Positions 52,251 to 64,000 of a stretch of 64,000 nt of DNA are shown here, one piece after another; the first letter of the stretch is position 1, and every line of letters starts with the position of its first letter. This DNA is from Anarhynchus alexandrinus. Lineage: Eukaryota > Chordata > Aves > Charadriiformes > Charadriidae. The DNA is taken from positions 149,136 to 213,135 of the forward strand of contig VUYV01000404.1 of NCBI GenBank assembly GCA_008711295.1, read 5' to 3'. The notes beneath the pieces are model-generated. The model searched no databases and was not told the origin of the DNA. It saw only the letters and a program-made list of their open reading frames with translations. The translations under genes were made by a program, and so were the position numbers.

Positions 52251-52710
52251 TGAATTGAAACATCCATCTAGATATGTGATTTTGTTCTAAAACCTCAATC
52301 ATGATATAAAGACCTGGGAAAAACAATCTGGCAGAGCCAAGAAAAGAAGTTAAATCTTTCAACTTCTACAGCCATTTCTACCTGCAGTTTTACTTACATA
52401 TACATATATAAAACGTGCATGACATACATAACCCTGTTTCCAAAGAGCACTAACACCCAACATACAAGTTCACTTAAGTCATGTATATTATCCTTATTTA
52501 ATACTGACAAGCATTACAACGCTTAGTCATTATTATCCTGGATGTGTTTTTTAGTTTAGTTTTAACCACAATTTCTTGACAAACAAGTAGCTTTCTAATG
52601 GGAAAATTGGTAAATATTTTAAAGTAACAGAAGCTACTTCAGAAAAAAATGAAAGTCTTATAAAGCCAGGATGTTTTTGATCCTAAAGATTATGCTCTCA
52701 TTCTTGTTTT

Positions 52711-52779
52711 AACAAAAAAAAAAAACAACCACCACCATCCCCCCCAAAAAAACCCAAACCCATACCAAACAAAAAAACC
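52711..52779. repeat. A/C-only low-complexity tract
   Basis: About 70 bp that is almost wholly A and C: an A12 run, ACCACCACC, a C7 run, then AAACCC-type units. Confidence 0.8.
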
Positions 52780-52913
52780 TATCAGCAACCACCTCAAAGC
52801 CAAAGACTTCTGTTTTCTCTGGAATGAGCACTATAATTTAAAGACCATATTAATCAATAATTTATTTAAATAGTGTGAGAAATATTCCAAAAGTCTTAGA
52901 GCCTAAGCTTTCT

Positions 52914-52925
52914 CTCTCGCGAGAG
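52914..52925. promoter_or_regulatory. CTCTCGCGAGAG palindrome (TCTCGCGAGA promoter-type motif)
   Basis: A perfect 12-bp palindrome with two CpGs in otherwise CpG-poor intron. The inner TCTCGCGAGA is a known vertebrate promoter element recognised by BANP. It is normally found in unmethylated CpG islands near transcription starts. Here it stands alone 3.3 kb downstream of exon 2, with no CpG island around it, so activity is doubtful. Confidence 0.4.
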
Positions 52926-55276
52926 GGGTAAATGAAGACAGGCATCTGGAAACAAGTATCTTTATTTTAAATAGGTAGATTTTAAAAGGATTCAAAAGAA
53001 ATATTAAACATCATACAACTTGTTCTTTGTGTAAGTTTTCTGAAAGGGAAAGAGCTGTTCTCTAAAACAGGCTACTACTAAGATGGTAAAGGAAACTAGA
53101 GTCACAAGGAAACTAAAACAAATGTACGATACTATTTCTGAGTTGAATATAGTTGTCAGTGCTTCAAGATGGATCTCATTCTTATGAAATTATTTTATCT
53201 CATGTTCTCCAAGTGTTTTTATTAAAAAAATCTGCCAAAACAAGCCTCTGCTAGGTCAGTGTCACTACATTCCTCCTCAGCTTCCAAGGGAGCTGTTTCT
53301 GTATTCCAAGAACAAAAGTACTGTGAACGACATACACAGATCTGGAGACTTCCAGGAAAAGCATCAACTTTACTACATATTTACTCAAAAGGTACTTCTA
53401 CCTTCAAAACAGCATTATCAATAGCTCTGTTCCCAGGAATTTTTTGAACACCGAGTGGGATCAGAAGTCTCTTGCACAGGTGGAAATTCACAATCAGAAA
53501 CTTATCATGCTTTTTGTAGAAGAAATAGTTGTATCTATAACATATGTTCTCACAAATCATAGTCCTGATTTCTCACTTTATTTGTTGAAGAATTTTTCCC
53601 ATATTTACAGATACAAAAGCAGGTGACAAAGCAGAAAAAGAAATAGCCTTATGTTTCTAAAACAGCATTGGGCCAAACGTGTTTGCCAGTATATCATAAG
53701 AAAGAAAAAGTCCTTCTTCATGCACAGATATTTAACCAAATTTTATACAGCACAGAAAACTAAAACTATTTGTCTAGTGGTTTGACACTACTTGATTTCT
53801 CTTTAAAGAACTTGATTCTGCCTGTCTAAAAACAAACAGACAGAAAACCAAAAAAACAACAGCTTTCACTTTCACAGAAGTCATTAACCCTTCCTTTTCG
53901 TGAGGACAGCTTGAAAACACCTAAGCCAAAGTACACTGACTGGCATCTCACGATTTCTTAGACATATGGTGTATCATTCTGACCTCCCCTCCAGCAGTGC
54001 CTGGCTGATCTTAAGAAAGTTAGCAACAAGGGGAAAAAAATGGATTCTTATTCTTTGCCCATCACTTCTTCTCAATTGCATCTCAGAAGTCTGAAACCCG
54101 AAAGTGATTCAGCATGCTTGTCCAGAGGTAAAACACAAATGAAATGGTTTATATGTTAAAGCAAGGAGTTCAGGATTTGAATTTCCTAAAATCAACCTAA
54201 CTCCTCAACAACAAAATACAAGCATCAATTTCTATTTTGACAGAAATCCTCACCTTGAAAATGACCAGCATGAATGCCACTTTACATTTGACATACCAAG
54301 CACAATTTTTCACACCCGATAAACTTTTCAAACCAAATGAATCTATTCCTCAAAATAGGACAGCACAGCAATATGTGTTCTTCAAAGTAAGCACAGCAAA
54401 GCTTCAGATTTTCGGAGTAACTCATTTATGTTTCACATAGGAAATTTAAGTAGAGCAAATAAATATAACATGTATGACTGTGTGCCTTCTTTCTCGTATC
54501 CTGCCCTCTTCAAAGACTGCAAACACCTATTGCAGTCGTCAATACCATAAATCCCACAGTTGCAGTCACTCAAAGACACTGTTCTCATTGTTTCATGAGA
54601 AGTAACACGTGAAGTTGCTACAGGTGTTCCAAGAGAATTAAAAAAGAAGTAAGGAAACTTTTTTAAAGTTAAGCATCAGCACAGATGAAGAAAACATAAC
54701 ATACTTGATTCATCGAAACACACCTTAATTATGAACTCAATCATCTTTTTCTTTATCAGCAGTACTTTTGAATAATTGTCTGTGTTCGCCTTTCTAAAAC
54801 TCTAAGTATATTTTTGGCTACATTCAAAGGGCACATAAATTAAAATCACATACCAGACAGTGAAGTAATTCATTCCTTCTTCTAAAAAGCAGAAGGGTAC
54901 CCATCTAAACAGACAGTTAGAAACTTACTTCATTTACTCAGAATCAGTATAATGCATTTCACCTGCCTGAAGCACGGGATGGTGGCCCTACCTAGAATTC
55001 TTCCAACAGAACGTTAAATAATGGAAGTCTGTCAAAACACAGAAAAAGACCAAAAGCATGCTTGGGTTTGAGTATTTGGGAGGTTTTTTCTTTCAAATCT
55101 TTACTACAAAATAAAAAAAAGAATATTGGAGTTACATGGTTTTCCCAGTAGTGAGTGTGGCTGAACATAAATGCATGTCATTAAGCCGAATTTACTGAAG
55201 TCACCATACACTCTGAAACAAATTCAGATTAAAAAAAAGTCTCATTTTTGAGCTTAGTAGAGCCTTCCAGCTTCAA

Positions 55277-55300
55277 GACAGGTCTGAATGGAGACCTGTC
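55277..55300. other. Short perfect inverted repeat (9-bp arms, 6-nt loop)
   Basis: GACAGGTCT at 55277-55285 and AGACCTGTC at 55292-55300 flank the loop GAATGG. It is a small hairpin with no recognised function. Confidence 0.6.
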
Positions 55301-56092
55301 AAGAAAGAAGTTTACTTAACAGAACACCTATGAAATTTTTGTACCGTGTACTACAATAATTCAAGAGATTATCTTGTTAGTCAGCAGTGCCTTAGGTTAG
55401 CTGGCTAGGCTGTTCTTGGTGATAAGGGAATGCAGAACTCCTTTATTGCAGGCTCCTTTTTGCTGTGGTTCACAGGAATCAGAAATAACTTTGCTAATAT
55501 TTTACCACTTAAAATCCTTTTCATCTTGTGGATTCAGCACCGATTCCCTCTAGCACTCAATTCACTGATTTATGGGGGTGGGAGGTTCAGTTGCAAAATA
55601 CATGACCAGGTATAAACTAGCAATATCATCACAAAACACAACAACAGAGAAGAACTTCTTATTATTCAATACTGTGTTTCACATTCTAACAGGCAGATGC
55701 AGCATATCTTCTTCCTATGTAACTTTCTTGTACGTATTTTCAACATCAGAGAGTCAAAAGCTAAGGCAGGTATTTTTCTTCAAAAAATTACAGTAACACA
55801 GGCTGAAACACTGGTACATGCCCAAGTAATGCTATTGTCCTAGAAGAGAATATGCATACAAACATCTAAACCATAGGTAATTCCGATACAACAACATGCC
55901 ATAAATCTTAAGACAAAACTCCACGTTACAGCCTTCCTTTCTTGCACTCCTCTTTTCAGAACCAGAAAATATGACTAACCTTTAACACCCAAAAGAGAGA
56001 ACTAGTACATACCAAAAAGAAAAAAGCAAGGTCACAATTTTTGTAAAAGCCCAATGACTCAACATCTATTAGTCCAATGGTGTTAGATATCA

Positions 56093-57957
<1,865 letters not shown>

Positions 57958-57990
57958 ATGATTTGGTATTCTATGATTCTATGATTCCAA
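57958..57990 (+). mobile_element. CR1 terminal octamer remnant
   Basis: TATTCTATGATTCTATGATT contains two ATTCTATG units, the signature of a CR1 3' end. The sequence upstream is not recognisably CR1, so this is a minimal or very decayed tail, or a chance microsatellite. Confidence 0.4.
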
Positions 57991-58379
57991 TACACCAATC
58001 TAAAGGGATTTCTGAATTACATTTTTTCGTTTTGTGAAACAAAGGAACCAGCTTCTATTGTAACAAGTTACCTAGTTTGTGGCATACAATTAAAGTTGCT
58101 ACCCTCTTGTTAAGTACCACAGAAAACACATGTACACATATACATACACACGCTTATTCTCTTACTTTCGAACAATCTAATTATTTTCTTTTTTTACTGA
58201 ACTATCAATTACATTATCATAATAGAAAGCAAAGTAATTTTCTTTTTGGTATTGCAATTTACCTGAAAAAATACAAATGGCCTAATCGCTCATTTTGTAG
58301 AGCTGTATTTGCAGAAAACACCAGAGCACAACACTCCTTGGCGTGTCATCCCCCACAGCCTGTAAAGTCCATCTGAAAA

Positions 58380-58938
58380 TTGCGCACAGGAACGAAAGAG
58401 ACCACAGGATATGGGAACACGGGTAAGGACACTGATGCGAAGCAGTCCTACCACCCTTGCAGACGCTTGCTCTGGGCTGTGGGGAGCCATGCTTCCCGGT
58501 CGGGGCGGCTCACCAGGGAGACAACGTGGAACCACAAGGCCACGAGGCCTGAAGAGCTGTCTCCTCGAGACTGCACTGGGTTGGGAAGACACAGCAGAGC
58601 TGCCAACAAAGCACCTGCCAAACTGTTTCAGACACCTCAGCTGAGAGCAGCCCCCCGCCGCAGGATTGCCTTCTCTGCAGCTGGGAAGAAGCTTCCTGGG
58701 AAAAGCCCCTTATGTCGGCTTAGGTCGGCCCCCGGCTCCTCCAGGCCTGCCTGACCCCTGGCCAGGGGACTCTGCTCAGTCAGCCTTCCCATAAGCACTA
58801 CCCCCAGGAGAGAAAACCCAGCACACTAAGCCAGACTAGGAGTCAAGAAGTCCTCGGCCCTGCTCCCATCTCTGCAAGTAACTGTCACTTGAGGTCCATT
58901 TAATTTTCCTCTTCACCTTAAAAATTAAGAGGACTTAC
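58380..58938. other. GC-rich islet in CTNND2 intron 1
   Basis: About 400 bp (58400-58800) are clearly GC-rich with CpGs, and a plus-strand frame is open for 124 codons (58380-58754). The peptide is Arg/Pro/Ser-rich with no motif. No TATA or initiator can be claimed. Together with the consensus donor just beyond it, the islet could mark an alternative promoter or exon of CTNND2, or be a plain GC islet. Confidence 0.35.
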
Positions 58939-59032
58939 CTGGTGTGTGTCCCCCCATCCCCAGCTCCCTACCACAGCACACGGTTACTGGGCCTGACTTG
59001 GAAGACACAAACACCACCTGGAAGACCTCTGG
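58939..59032 (-). other. Candidate alternative 94-nt exon in CTNND2 intron 1
   Basis: On the sense (minus) strand CTTGACTGCAG ends at 59033. A 94-nt segment follows and stops at ACACCAG|GTAAGTCC (donor 58938-58931), a perfect consensus donor. At 94 nt it would shift the frame if placed between exons 1 and 2. It is therefore only plausible as part of a 5' non-coding alternative exon that uses the ATG in exon 2. The acceptor pyrimidine tract is weak. Confidence 0.22.
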
Positions 59033-59139
59033 CTGCAGTCAAGGAGACCCTCATTTCCATGTCACACTTCCATGGATTGGGTAAAAATATCAGGGTTTTG
59101 GTAGTGTGCATGTTTGGGGGGAGGAGCAGCGGTACTGCA

Positions 59140-59527
59140 GGGCTGACCTGTGGCAGAGGACCTCACCCATCACCTCACCAATGGGATCAACCTAACATGT
59201 AGCAAGGGGATGGGACACCAGCATATGTCACACACAGAATCACAGAATGGTAGGGACCTTCTAAGACCATCTAGTCCACCCCCCCCTGCCAAAGCAGGTT
59301 CACCTACAGCAGGTTGGACAGGAAAGCATCCAGGCAGGTTTTGAATATGTCCAGAGAAGGGGGCTCCACAACCATTCTGGGCAGCCTGTTCCGGTGCTCT
59401 GTCACCCTCAAAGTAAAGAAGTTTTTCCTCATGTTCAGATGGAATTTCCCGTGTTCCAGTTTGTGCCCGTTGTGCCTTGTCCTGTTGCTGGGCACTGCTG
59501 AAAGGAGTCTGGCCCCATCCTCTTGAC
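59140..59527. repeat. Left copy (A) of a 388-bp duplication ending at a gap N
   Basis: Bases 59140-59527 align without indels to 59874-60261 (offset 734) with about 13 mismatches by eye. The copy includes 93 bp of non-CR1 flank plus the CR1 3' half. It ends abruptly at the N at 59528 while its partner continues further into CR1. The pattern is that of overlapping contig ends. Confidence 0.9.
59233..59527 (-). mobile_element. CR1 LINE 3' end, cut by an assembly gap
   Basis: The left edge has CACAGAATCACAGAATGG (terminal octamers), then the TAGGGACCTTCTAAGACCAT motif. The minus strand encodes remnants of [20 protein letters not shown] and DAFLSNLL. It is truncated at the N at 59528 and is almost certainly the same insertion as 59967-60436. 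Confidence 0.92.
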
Positions 59528-59528
59528 N
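59528..59528. other. Single-N assembly gap
   Basis: An isolated N separating a truncated CR1 from unrelated sequence that recurs at 62256. Confidence 0.9.
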
Positions 59529-59872
59529 ACACAAAAGTAAATCGGCTGCATTTAATTTCCACAACAGCAACAGTATTTCCTATCGGTGTCACAAAAATAC
59601 AAATGAGATTCTGTAAGTCAGAGCATATACACGCTCCTGGGAGAATCAAATTAAAATCTTAGACGATCATAGATAGATGAACAGGAAAGCTACTACCAGC
59701 CTTTTGGGAACATACTGGGAAGTCAGACATAAATAATTAATGAGTTCTTGTACGCCACAGCACTGGAAAAATTCCATCTGGAGTTTGACCCTTTTTTGTT
59801 GTTGTTGTTGTCTTTCTAAGAGCATTTTTTTAAAACACCTTACTTTAATAAAAAAAAAAAAAAAAAACCACA
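59529..59872. repeat. Short contig (B), near-identical to 62256-62590
   Basis: Bases 59529-59850 match 62256-62577 (offset 2727) with two substitutions in the first 250 bp and a few changes in the low-complexity end. The segment is flanked by N on both sides. It carries a (TTG)n run near 59796-59810 and a poly-A run at 59850-59867. Confidence 0.9.
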
Positions 59873-59873
59873 N
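59873..59873. other. Single-N assembly gap
   Basis: An isolated N directly before the restart of sequence already seen at 59140. Confidence 0.9.
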
Positions 59874-60261
59874 GGGCTGACCTGTGGCAGAGGACCTCAC
59901 CCATCATCTCACCAATGGGATCAACCTAACATGTAGCAAGGGGATGGGACACCAGCATATGTCACACACAGAATCACAGAATGGTAGGGACCTTCTAAGA
60001 CCACCTAGTCCACCCCCCCCCGCCAAAGCAGGTTCACCTACAGCAGGTTGGACAGGAAAGCATCCAGGCAGGTTTTGAATATGTCCAGAGAAGGGTGCTC
60101 CACAACCACTCTGGGCAGCCTGTTCCAGTGCTCTGCCACCCTCAAAGTAAAGAAGTTTTTCCTCATGTTCAGATGGAATTTCCTGTGTTCCAGTTTGTGC
60201 CCATTGTGCCTTGTCCTGTCGCTGGGCACTGCTGAAAAGCATCTGGCCCCATCCTCTTGAC
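59874..60261. repeat. Right copy (A') of the 388-bp duplication
   Basis: Partner of 59140-59527. Unlike the left copy, it continues uninterrupted into the rest of the CR1 element and unique intron sequence, so it is the better representation of the locus. Confidence 0.9.
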
Positions 60262-60436
60262 ACCCACCCTTCAGATATTCATAAGCATCAATGAGATCCC
60301 CTCTCAGCCTTCTCTTCTCCAGGCTGAACAGACCCAGGTCTCTCAGCCTTTCCTCATAAAAGAGATGCTCCAGTCCCTTGACCATCTTCGGAGCCCTGCG
60401 CTGGACTCTCTCCAGTAGTTGCCTGTCTTTCTGTGT
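59967..60436 (-). mobile_element. CR1 LINE, 5'-truncated, about 470 bp
   Basis: On the minus strand 115 codons are open (60385-60038): [40 protein letters not shown] and HWNRLPRVV, ending DAFLSNLL. This is the C-terminus of CR1 ORF2. The 5' edge runs to GCTGGACTCTCTCCAGTAGT and stops near 60436. It belongs to a CR1 subfamily different from the copy at 34903-35642 (CACAGAATGG terminus, DAF- rather than GALSNL ending). Confidence 0.94.
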
Positions 60437-61727
60437 GGTCGTTTAATTGGCTGTCTTATTTAATTCTCAATTCCAAAATAAGTCATTTAAAGCTTACCTA
60501 AATTTGCAATATATCTAATTAAGTGAAATTCCCTGACTCAAAGTCTGGTTTTGGCCTGTGGCACTCCCTAAGACCAAATCAAAATGAGGCCCACTGAGGC
60601 ACAGTGGGCTTCTGTTGCTGCTAGGTTTTCAGAAAGATGGGGGGAAATAAGCCTGCCTGAGTTACTGGAAAAAAAATATCTGCTACATAAAATGCTTGCC
60701 CTACCACAAACAAACACTCCAACATATTTGAAGTGTGTTTCAAAGGGACAGCAAGGCCACACGGTCAATGGGGAAGCCACTCAGTGACTGAGAAGATGGT
60801 ACAGATAAGACAACGCCAGTTTCTGTGTGTTCGAAACAGCTACATCCCTGCAATACAGTCAGCAACTGCCTGCTGCTATTCTGAACTTGTTTTGGGACTG
60901 TATTCAACTTCTGTTAATTTTAATTTTTAGGCTCTAAGTTTTTGTAAACACTTTGTCTCTACCAAAGAACACTTCAAGAACTGCTTTAGTAATCTATAAT
61001 TTTGCAAGTATCAGTTTACATGGAAAAAAAAATAAACTTATTACACAACCAACTGCTGCAATAAACTGTACTTGCTTCAAATAGGCTCAAAATCTGGATA
61101 AAACAGTAGCTAATATTGTACAACCACTACATGTTTTCAGGATTTGGTTTTCTTCTAAATATATGTCTTAGAAAAAAAGAGAAAAAAAGGCCCACTGCAT
61201 GTCCATTTAGAAACAGAGAAATCACAAGAAATGTACCTGACATTGAAATTAATGTTTTGTGTACCTATTATAATATTTCTTCTGGACAGAGAATATAATT
61301 TCTAACATCTGTCTCATTAGTTCAGTTTATTACTACAGTTGTTTGATGGGGAATGATTGCAGCCAATTGCACTTAGCTAGTATCATTGAATCTACAGCAT
61401 GATGTCATCCAGCTGAGCCGTTACCATTATGTATTTTAACATTTTTTCATTACACAAATTCATATGAGAAATACCATACAGAAAGGAAACACAGAATGAG
61501 TTCTGAAAAGCAACAGAAAAGCCACTGTACTGAAGGTAGTTATATTAAAAAAATCATATATGAATCAACAATAGTGTTTCAAAAGCAGACACCACCACAG
61601 CAAAGGCCCACATTTGCATTAGTCCATCTGCTCAGAGTAGCTATACCTTTTAATTTAGTTTAGTCTTCAGTGTAAGAAATTGGACATTCTCAGGTTTTAA
61701 TGGGACTTAAAACTGCCAGTACTGTAG
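60437..61727. other. Intron 1 sequence without supported genes
   Basis: AT-rich, with small A runs near 61022 and 61173. Open frames are up to 70 codons on both strands near 60568-60787 and unrecognised. Confidence 0.5.
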
Positions 61728-62155
61728 AATTACAGAAAATAAGGCTGAAATGGGCCTCCAAGCCTCTAGACCACTACCAAATCTCTAGACAAGGCAGATT
61801 TTTTTCCTAAGTCATTCTGGATATTTAAGACACATAACCAGTCAGTCCTTCACAGCTTTCCCTGCTGCAGACTCCCATGGCCACTTCCCTCTGTTTGGAA
61901 ATCCACCACCTTTTCCAGTAGAAAACTTGCTTTCATGTTTAATATAATACACTTAAGCTCAGTGTTTCCTGTACCATCCAGCATGGATACAAAAAAATTA
62001 CAATTATTCTATCAGTCCTCTTCAAAAAAGCATTATCCCATTATGATGACCACTGTTCTTTTCCTTCTGCTCTGGCTTCTCTTCTCTAGAAAAGCTACCC
62101 CAGTTCTTTCCATTTTTCCTCATAAAATAAGCTGGCTGATAGCCTTTTAACCCTG
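61728..62155 (-). mobile_element. Ancient diverged CR1 LINE 3' portion
   Basis: Minus-oriented CR1 landmarks remain in order: TAGAATTACAGAAAATAAGG and GGGCCTCCAAGCCTCTAGAC at the 3' end, then TTCCCTCTGTTTGGAAATCC, CTTTCATGTTTAATATAATA and, further 5', GCTTCTCTTCTCTAGAAAAG then TTTTTCCTCATAAAATAAGC. It is heavily mutated with no open frame. Confidence 0.6.
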
Positions 62156-62255
62156 GGAGCTTAGCACTAAAAACAAACGGAAAATTAGAGCAAATATGAG
62201 AAGAAGAATAAAAATGAAGCAGCTTAAGAAAGTACACCATAGCTGAGTAACTACA

Positions 62256-62590
62256 ACACAAAAGTAAATCAGCTGCATTTAATTTCCACAACAGCAACAA
62301 TATTTCCTATCGGTGTCACAAAAATACAAATGAGATTCTGTAAGTCAGAGCATATACACGCTCCTGGGAGAATCAAATTAAAATCTTAGACGATCATAGA
62401 TAGATGAACAGGAAAGCTACTACCAGCCTTTTGGGAACATACTGGGAAGTCAGACATAAATAATTAATGAGTTCTTGTACGCCACAGCACTGGAAAAATT
62501 CCATCTGGAGTTTGACCCTTTTTTGTTGTTGTTGTTGTTTTTCTAAGAGCATTTAAAAACTTTACCTTACTTTAATAAAAAAAAAAAACA
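62256..62590. repeat. B' copy, continuous with surrounding sequence
   Basis: Matches 59529-59872 almost base for base and flows without a gap into both flanks. It is the genuine location of this sequence. Confidence 0.88.
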
Positions 62591-62650
62591 AACACCACCA
62601 AACACAAAAAAACCAAACCACAAAACAACCCTATAAATCCAAACAAAACC
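62575..62650. repeat. A/C-only low-complexity tract
   Basis: An A12 run followed by about 60 bp of almost only A and C (CAAACACCACCAAACAC type). Confidence 0.75.
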
Positions 62651-62664
62651 ATCCCCTCCCCATG

Positions 62665-62735
62665 TACCAGGTGTGGGCGCCCATGTGATGGCAGCAGGGG
62701 CCGCCCCCGTAAGGAGTGCTCCAATGGCCCCACCA
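62665..62735. promoter_or_regulatory. GC islet with CTCF-like core and TGGGCGCCCA palindrome
   Basis: A 70-bp GC-rich patch in A-rich surroundings contains the 10-bp palindrome TGGGCGCCCA (62674-62683). It also contains GGCAGCAGGGGCCGCC (about 62690-62705), which differs from the CTCF core CASCAGGGGGCGC at one position. Single-motif evidence only. Confidence 0.25.
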
Positions 62736-62786
62736 CTGGTTTTGAATTTAACAAGAAAGGTAGACAGCAGAAAGGGCTTGGGGTTT

Positions 62787-62816
62787 TAGGTGGTTTTGGT
62801 TGGTTGGTTGGTTTTC
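62787..62816. repeat. (GGTT)n simple repeat
   Basis: GGTGGTTTTGGTTGGTTGGT followed by TGGTTTT: a short tetranucleotide run, the T/G counterpart of the A/C tracts. Confidence 0.75.
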
Positions 62817-64000
62817 GTATTTTTTATCTTGTGAAAACATGGATTCCTAGATAGACAGATACAATCTACGGTTGTGTACACTGTACAACTATAATCTACA
62901 GCTGACAACTACTATGGTCACTGTCTCATAAGCCAGTGAAAGCCATACAGAACATCATCAGGTTAAGATCCCTGTTAAATCACTATTTAGTACGGTGGTA
63001 GAGGTATTTAATGAAATTGATTGGACAAAATAAGAAACAGAAGAAAAAAACAACAATCATCTATATAGCTATGGAAGACCAGTATGATAAAGATCATAAA
63101 AATAAAGCCAAAGTATGTAACCAAATGCCAGTTTCTTGTCTGGAATACTGATGGGCAAACACTGCTCAGTGAGTAACTGAATCAAAAGAAACTCAACAGC
63201 TTACATGGGTACACTGGTTACTTCAAGTCCCCATCAAAACAACTTCAGCAACACTTCTTTGTTCTTTGCTCTTTGCTATCTACCTACTATAGTTCCATAA
63301 TCCATAACTGAGTGCCAGGCAGGTTAAAAATCACTTTTGTCATGTAACTACTTATAAAAAACTTAAAATCTGACCTGAGTCCTACTAGAAGCATTACTCC
63401 TAAGATAACAGGACAGAGAGGGTCAGCGTGTTGGTTCTTGAATCAGAAGGTAAGTAAAAAATAAGCTACTTCTCAGACAGTTAAACCCCACTTCTCTCTA
63501 ACTCAAGCTATATCTCTTGCAGTTCAAATACAGATATTTGTACCTCCTCTTGTTAAGACACCTTCTTGATGGAAAGGCATACATCTCCATTCCAGCACAA
63601 AAGGTACACTGTATCAATATTTTCAAAAGCCCCAAAACTATCACTATGCAAAATTCATAGTATTCCAGTGAAAAAGCTGTTTCTAAACAAACTTTTTTGC
63701 AATGCGTGGAACCTTAACATGATAAGGTTGTAAGTCTCAGAGAGACTGACCATCAATAAAAAAAAAAGGCTGCATTATTTTCATTTTTCTAGCTAAGGAG
63801 TTAAAAAACAACACAGAATTAAAAAAAAATAAAAAGGACAGATTATTTCAAGATGGTCTTTTTCAAATAGCTGAAATAGAAATACCACACGTTCAAAGTA
63901 ATTGCACTTTTTCAAATGACTTGCTGATTTTCACTGTTAAATTATATTTATGGTATCAGCTTATAAAACTTAAGGAGGGAAGGGGGAAAAGGGGGAAAAA

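Larger units (their letters stand above)
62156..64000. other. Intron 1 sequence, upstream end of window
   Basis: It includes the B' copy (62256-62590), an A/C tract, a GC islet and a (GGTT)n run, then AT-rich sequence with nothing recognised. The window ends in a homopurine stretch (63972-64000) of alternating G and A runs that may continue beyond the edge. Confidence 0.5.

Noticed and set aside
59529..59872. Interspersed repeat family shared by 59529 and 62256
   Set aside because: The near-identity, the N on both sides and the two-copy arrangement fit an assembly duplicate better than a repeat family.
59233..60436. Two adjacent CR1 copies as independent insertions
   Set aside because: They share 93 bp of non-CR1 flank and the same 3' edge and are separated by gap Ns, so they are one insertion represented twice.

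Overview
This is AT-rich vertebrate nuclear DNA from a sauropsid, most likely a bird. The evidence is a set of CR1 LINE copies that end in the ATTCTATG-type octamer repeat, and a vertebrate gene split by very large introns. The species cannot be named from the sequence. There is no bacterial, plasmid or CRISPR content.

The one host coding segment I can support is a 134-nt exon on the minus strand at 56228..56361. It is bounded by a CTGCAG acceptor and a CAG|GTATGC donor. It encodes an N-terminal peptide containing [27 protein letters not shown] and a terminal KEQ, which I recognise as the start of delta-2 catenin (CTNND2, NPRAP; p120/delta-catenin family), corresponding to coding exon 2. The gene runs right to left. 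Positions 56362..64000 are therefore intron 1 and 1..56227 are intron 2. I found neither exon 1 nor exon 3, as expected for a gene with introns of tens to hundreds of kilobases.

The rest is intron with interspersed repeats. Plus-strand CR1 pieces lie at about 5980-7261, 7898-8245, 9695-9772, 23785-24235, 52141-52250 and 57958-57990. Minus-strand pieces lie at about 34903-35642, 41215-42965, 59233-59527, 59967-60436 and 61728-62155. They range from fairly young (192 open codons of reverse-transcriptase C-terminus at 6596-7174) to very old (41215-42965). GC-raised islets at 13067-14250, 47770-48290, 58380-59160 and 62660-62735 stand out from the AT-rich background. Two of them hold minus-strand acceptor/donor pairs that could be unannotated CTNND2 exons.

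Three single N characters (35392, 59528, 59873) mark closed assembly gaps. Around the last two, the segment A-N-B-N-A'...B' shows that 59140..59873 (734 bp) repeats sequence present again at 59874-60261 and 62256-62590. This looks like a false duplication from scaffolding rather than biology.

I see no convincing new multi-gene system. The most useful leads are the CTNND2 anchor, the assembly duplication, the two candidate cryptic exons, a TCTCGCGAGA promoter-type palindrome stranded in intron 2, and several small structured or GC-rich sites.
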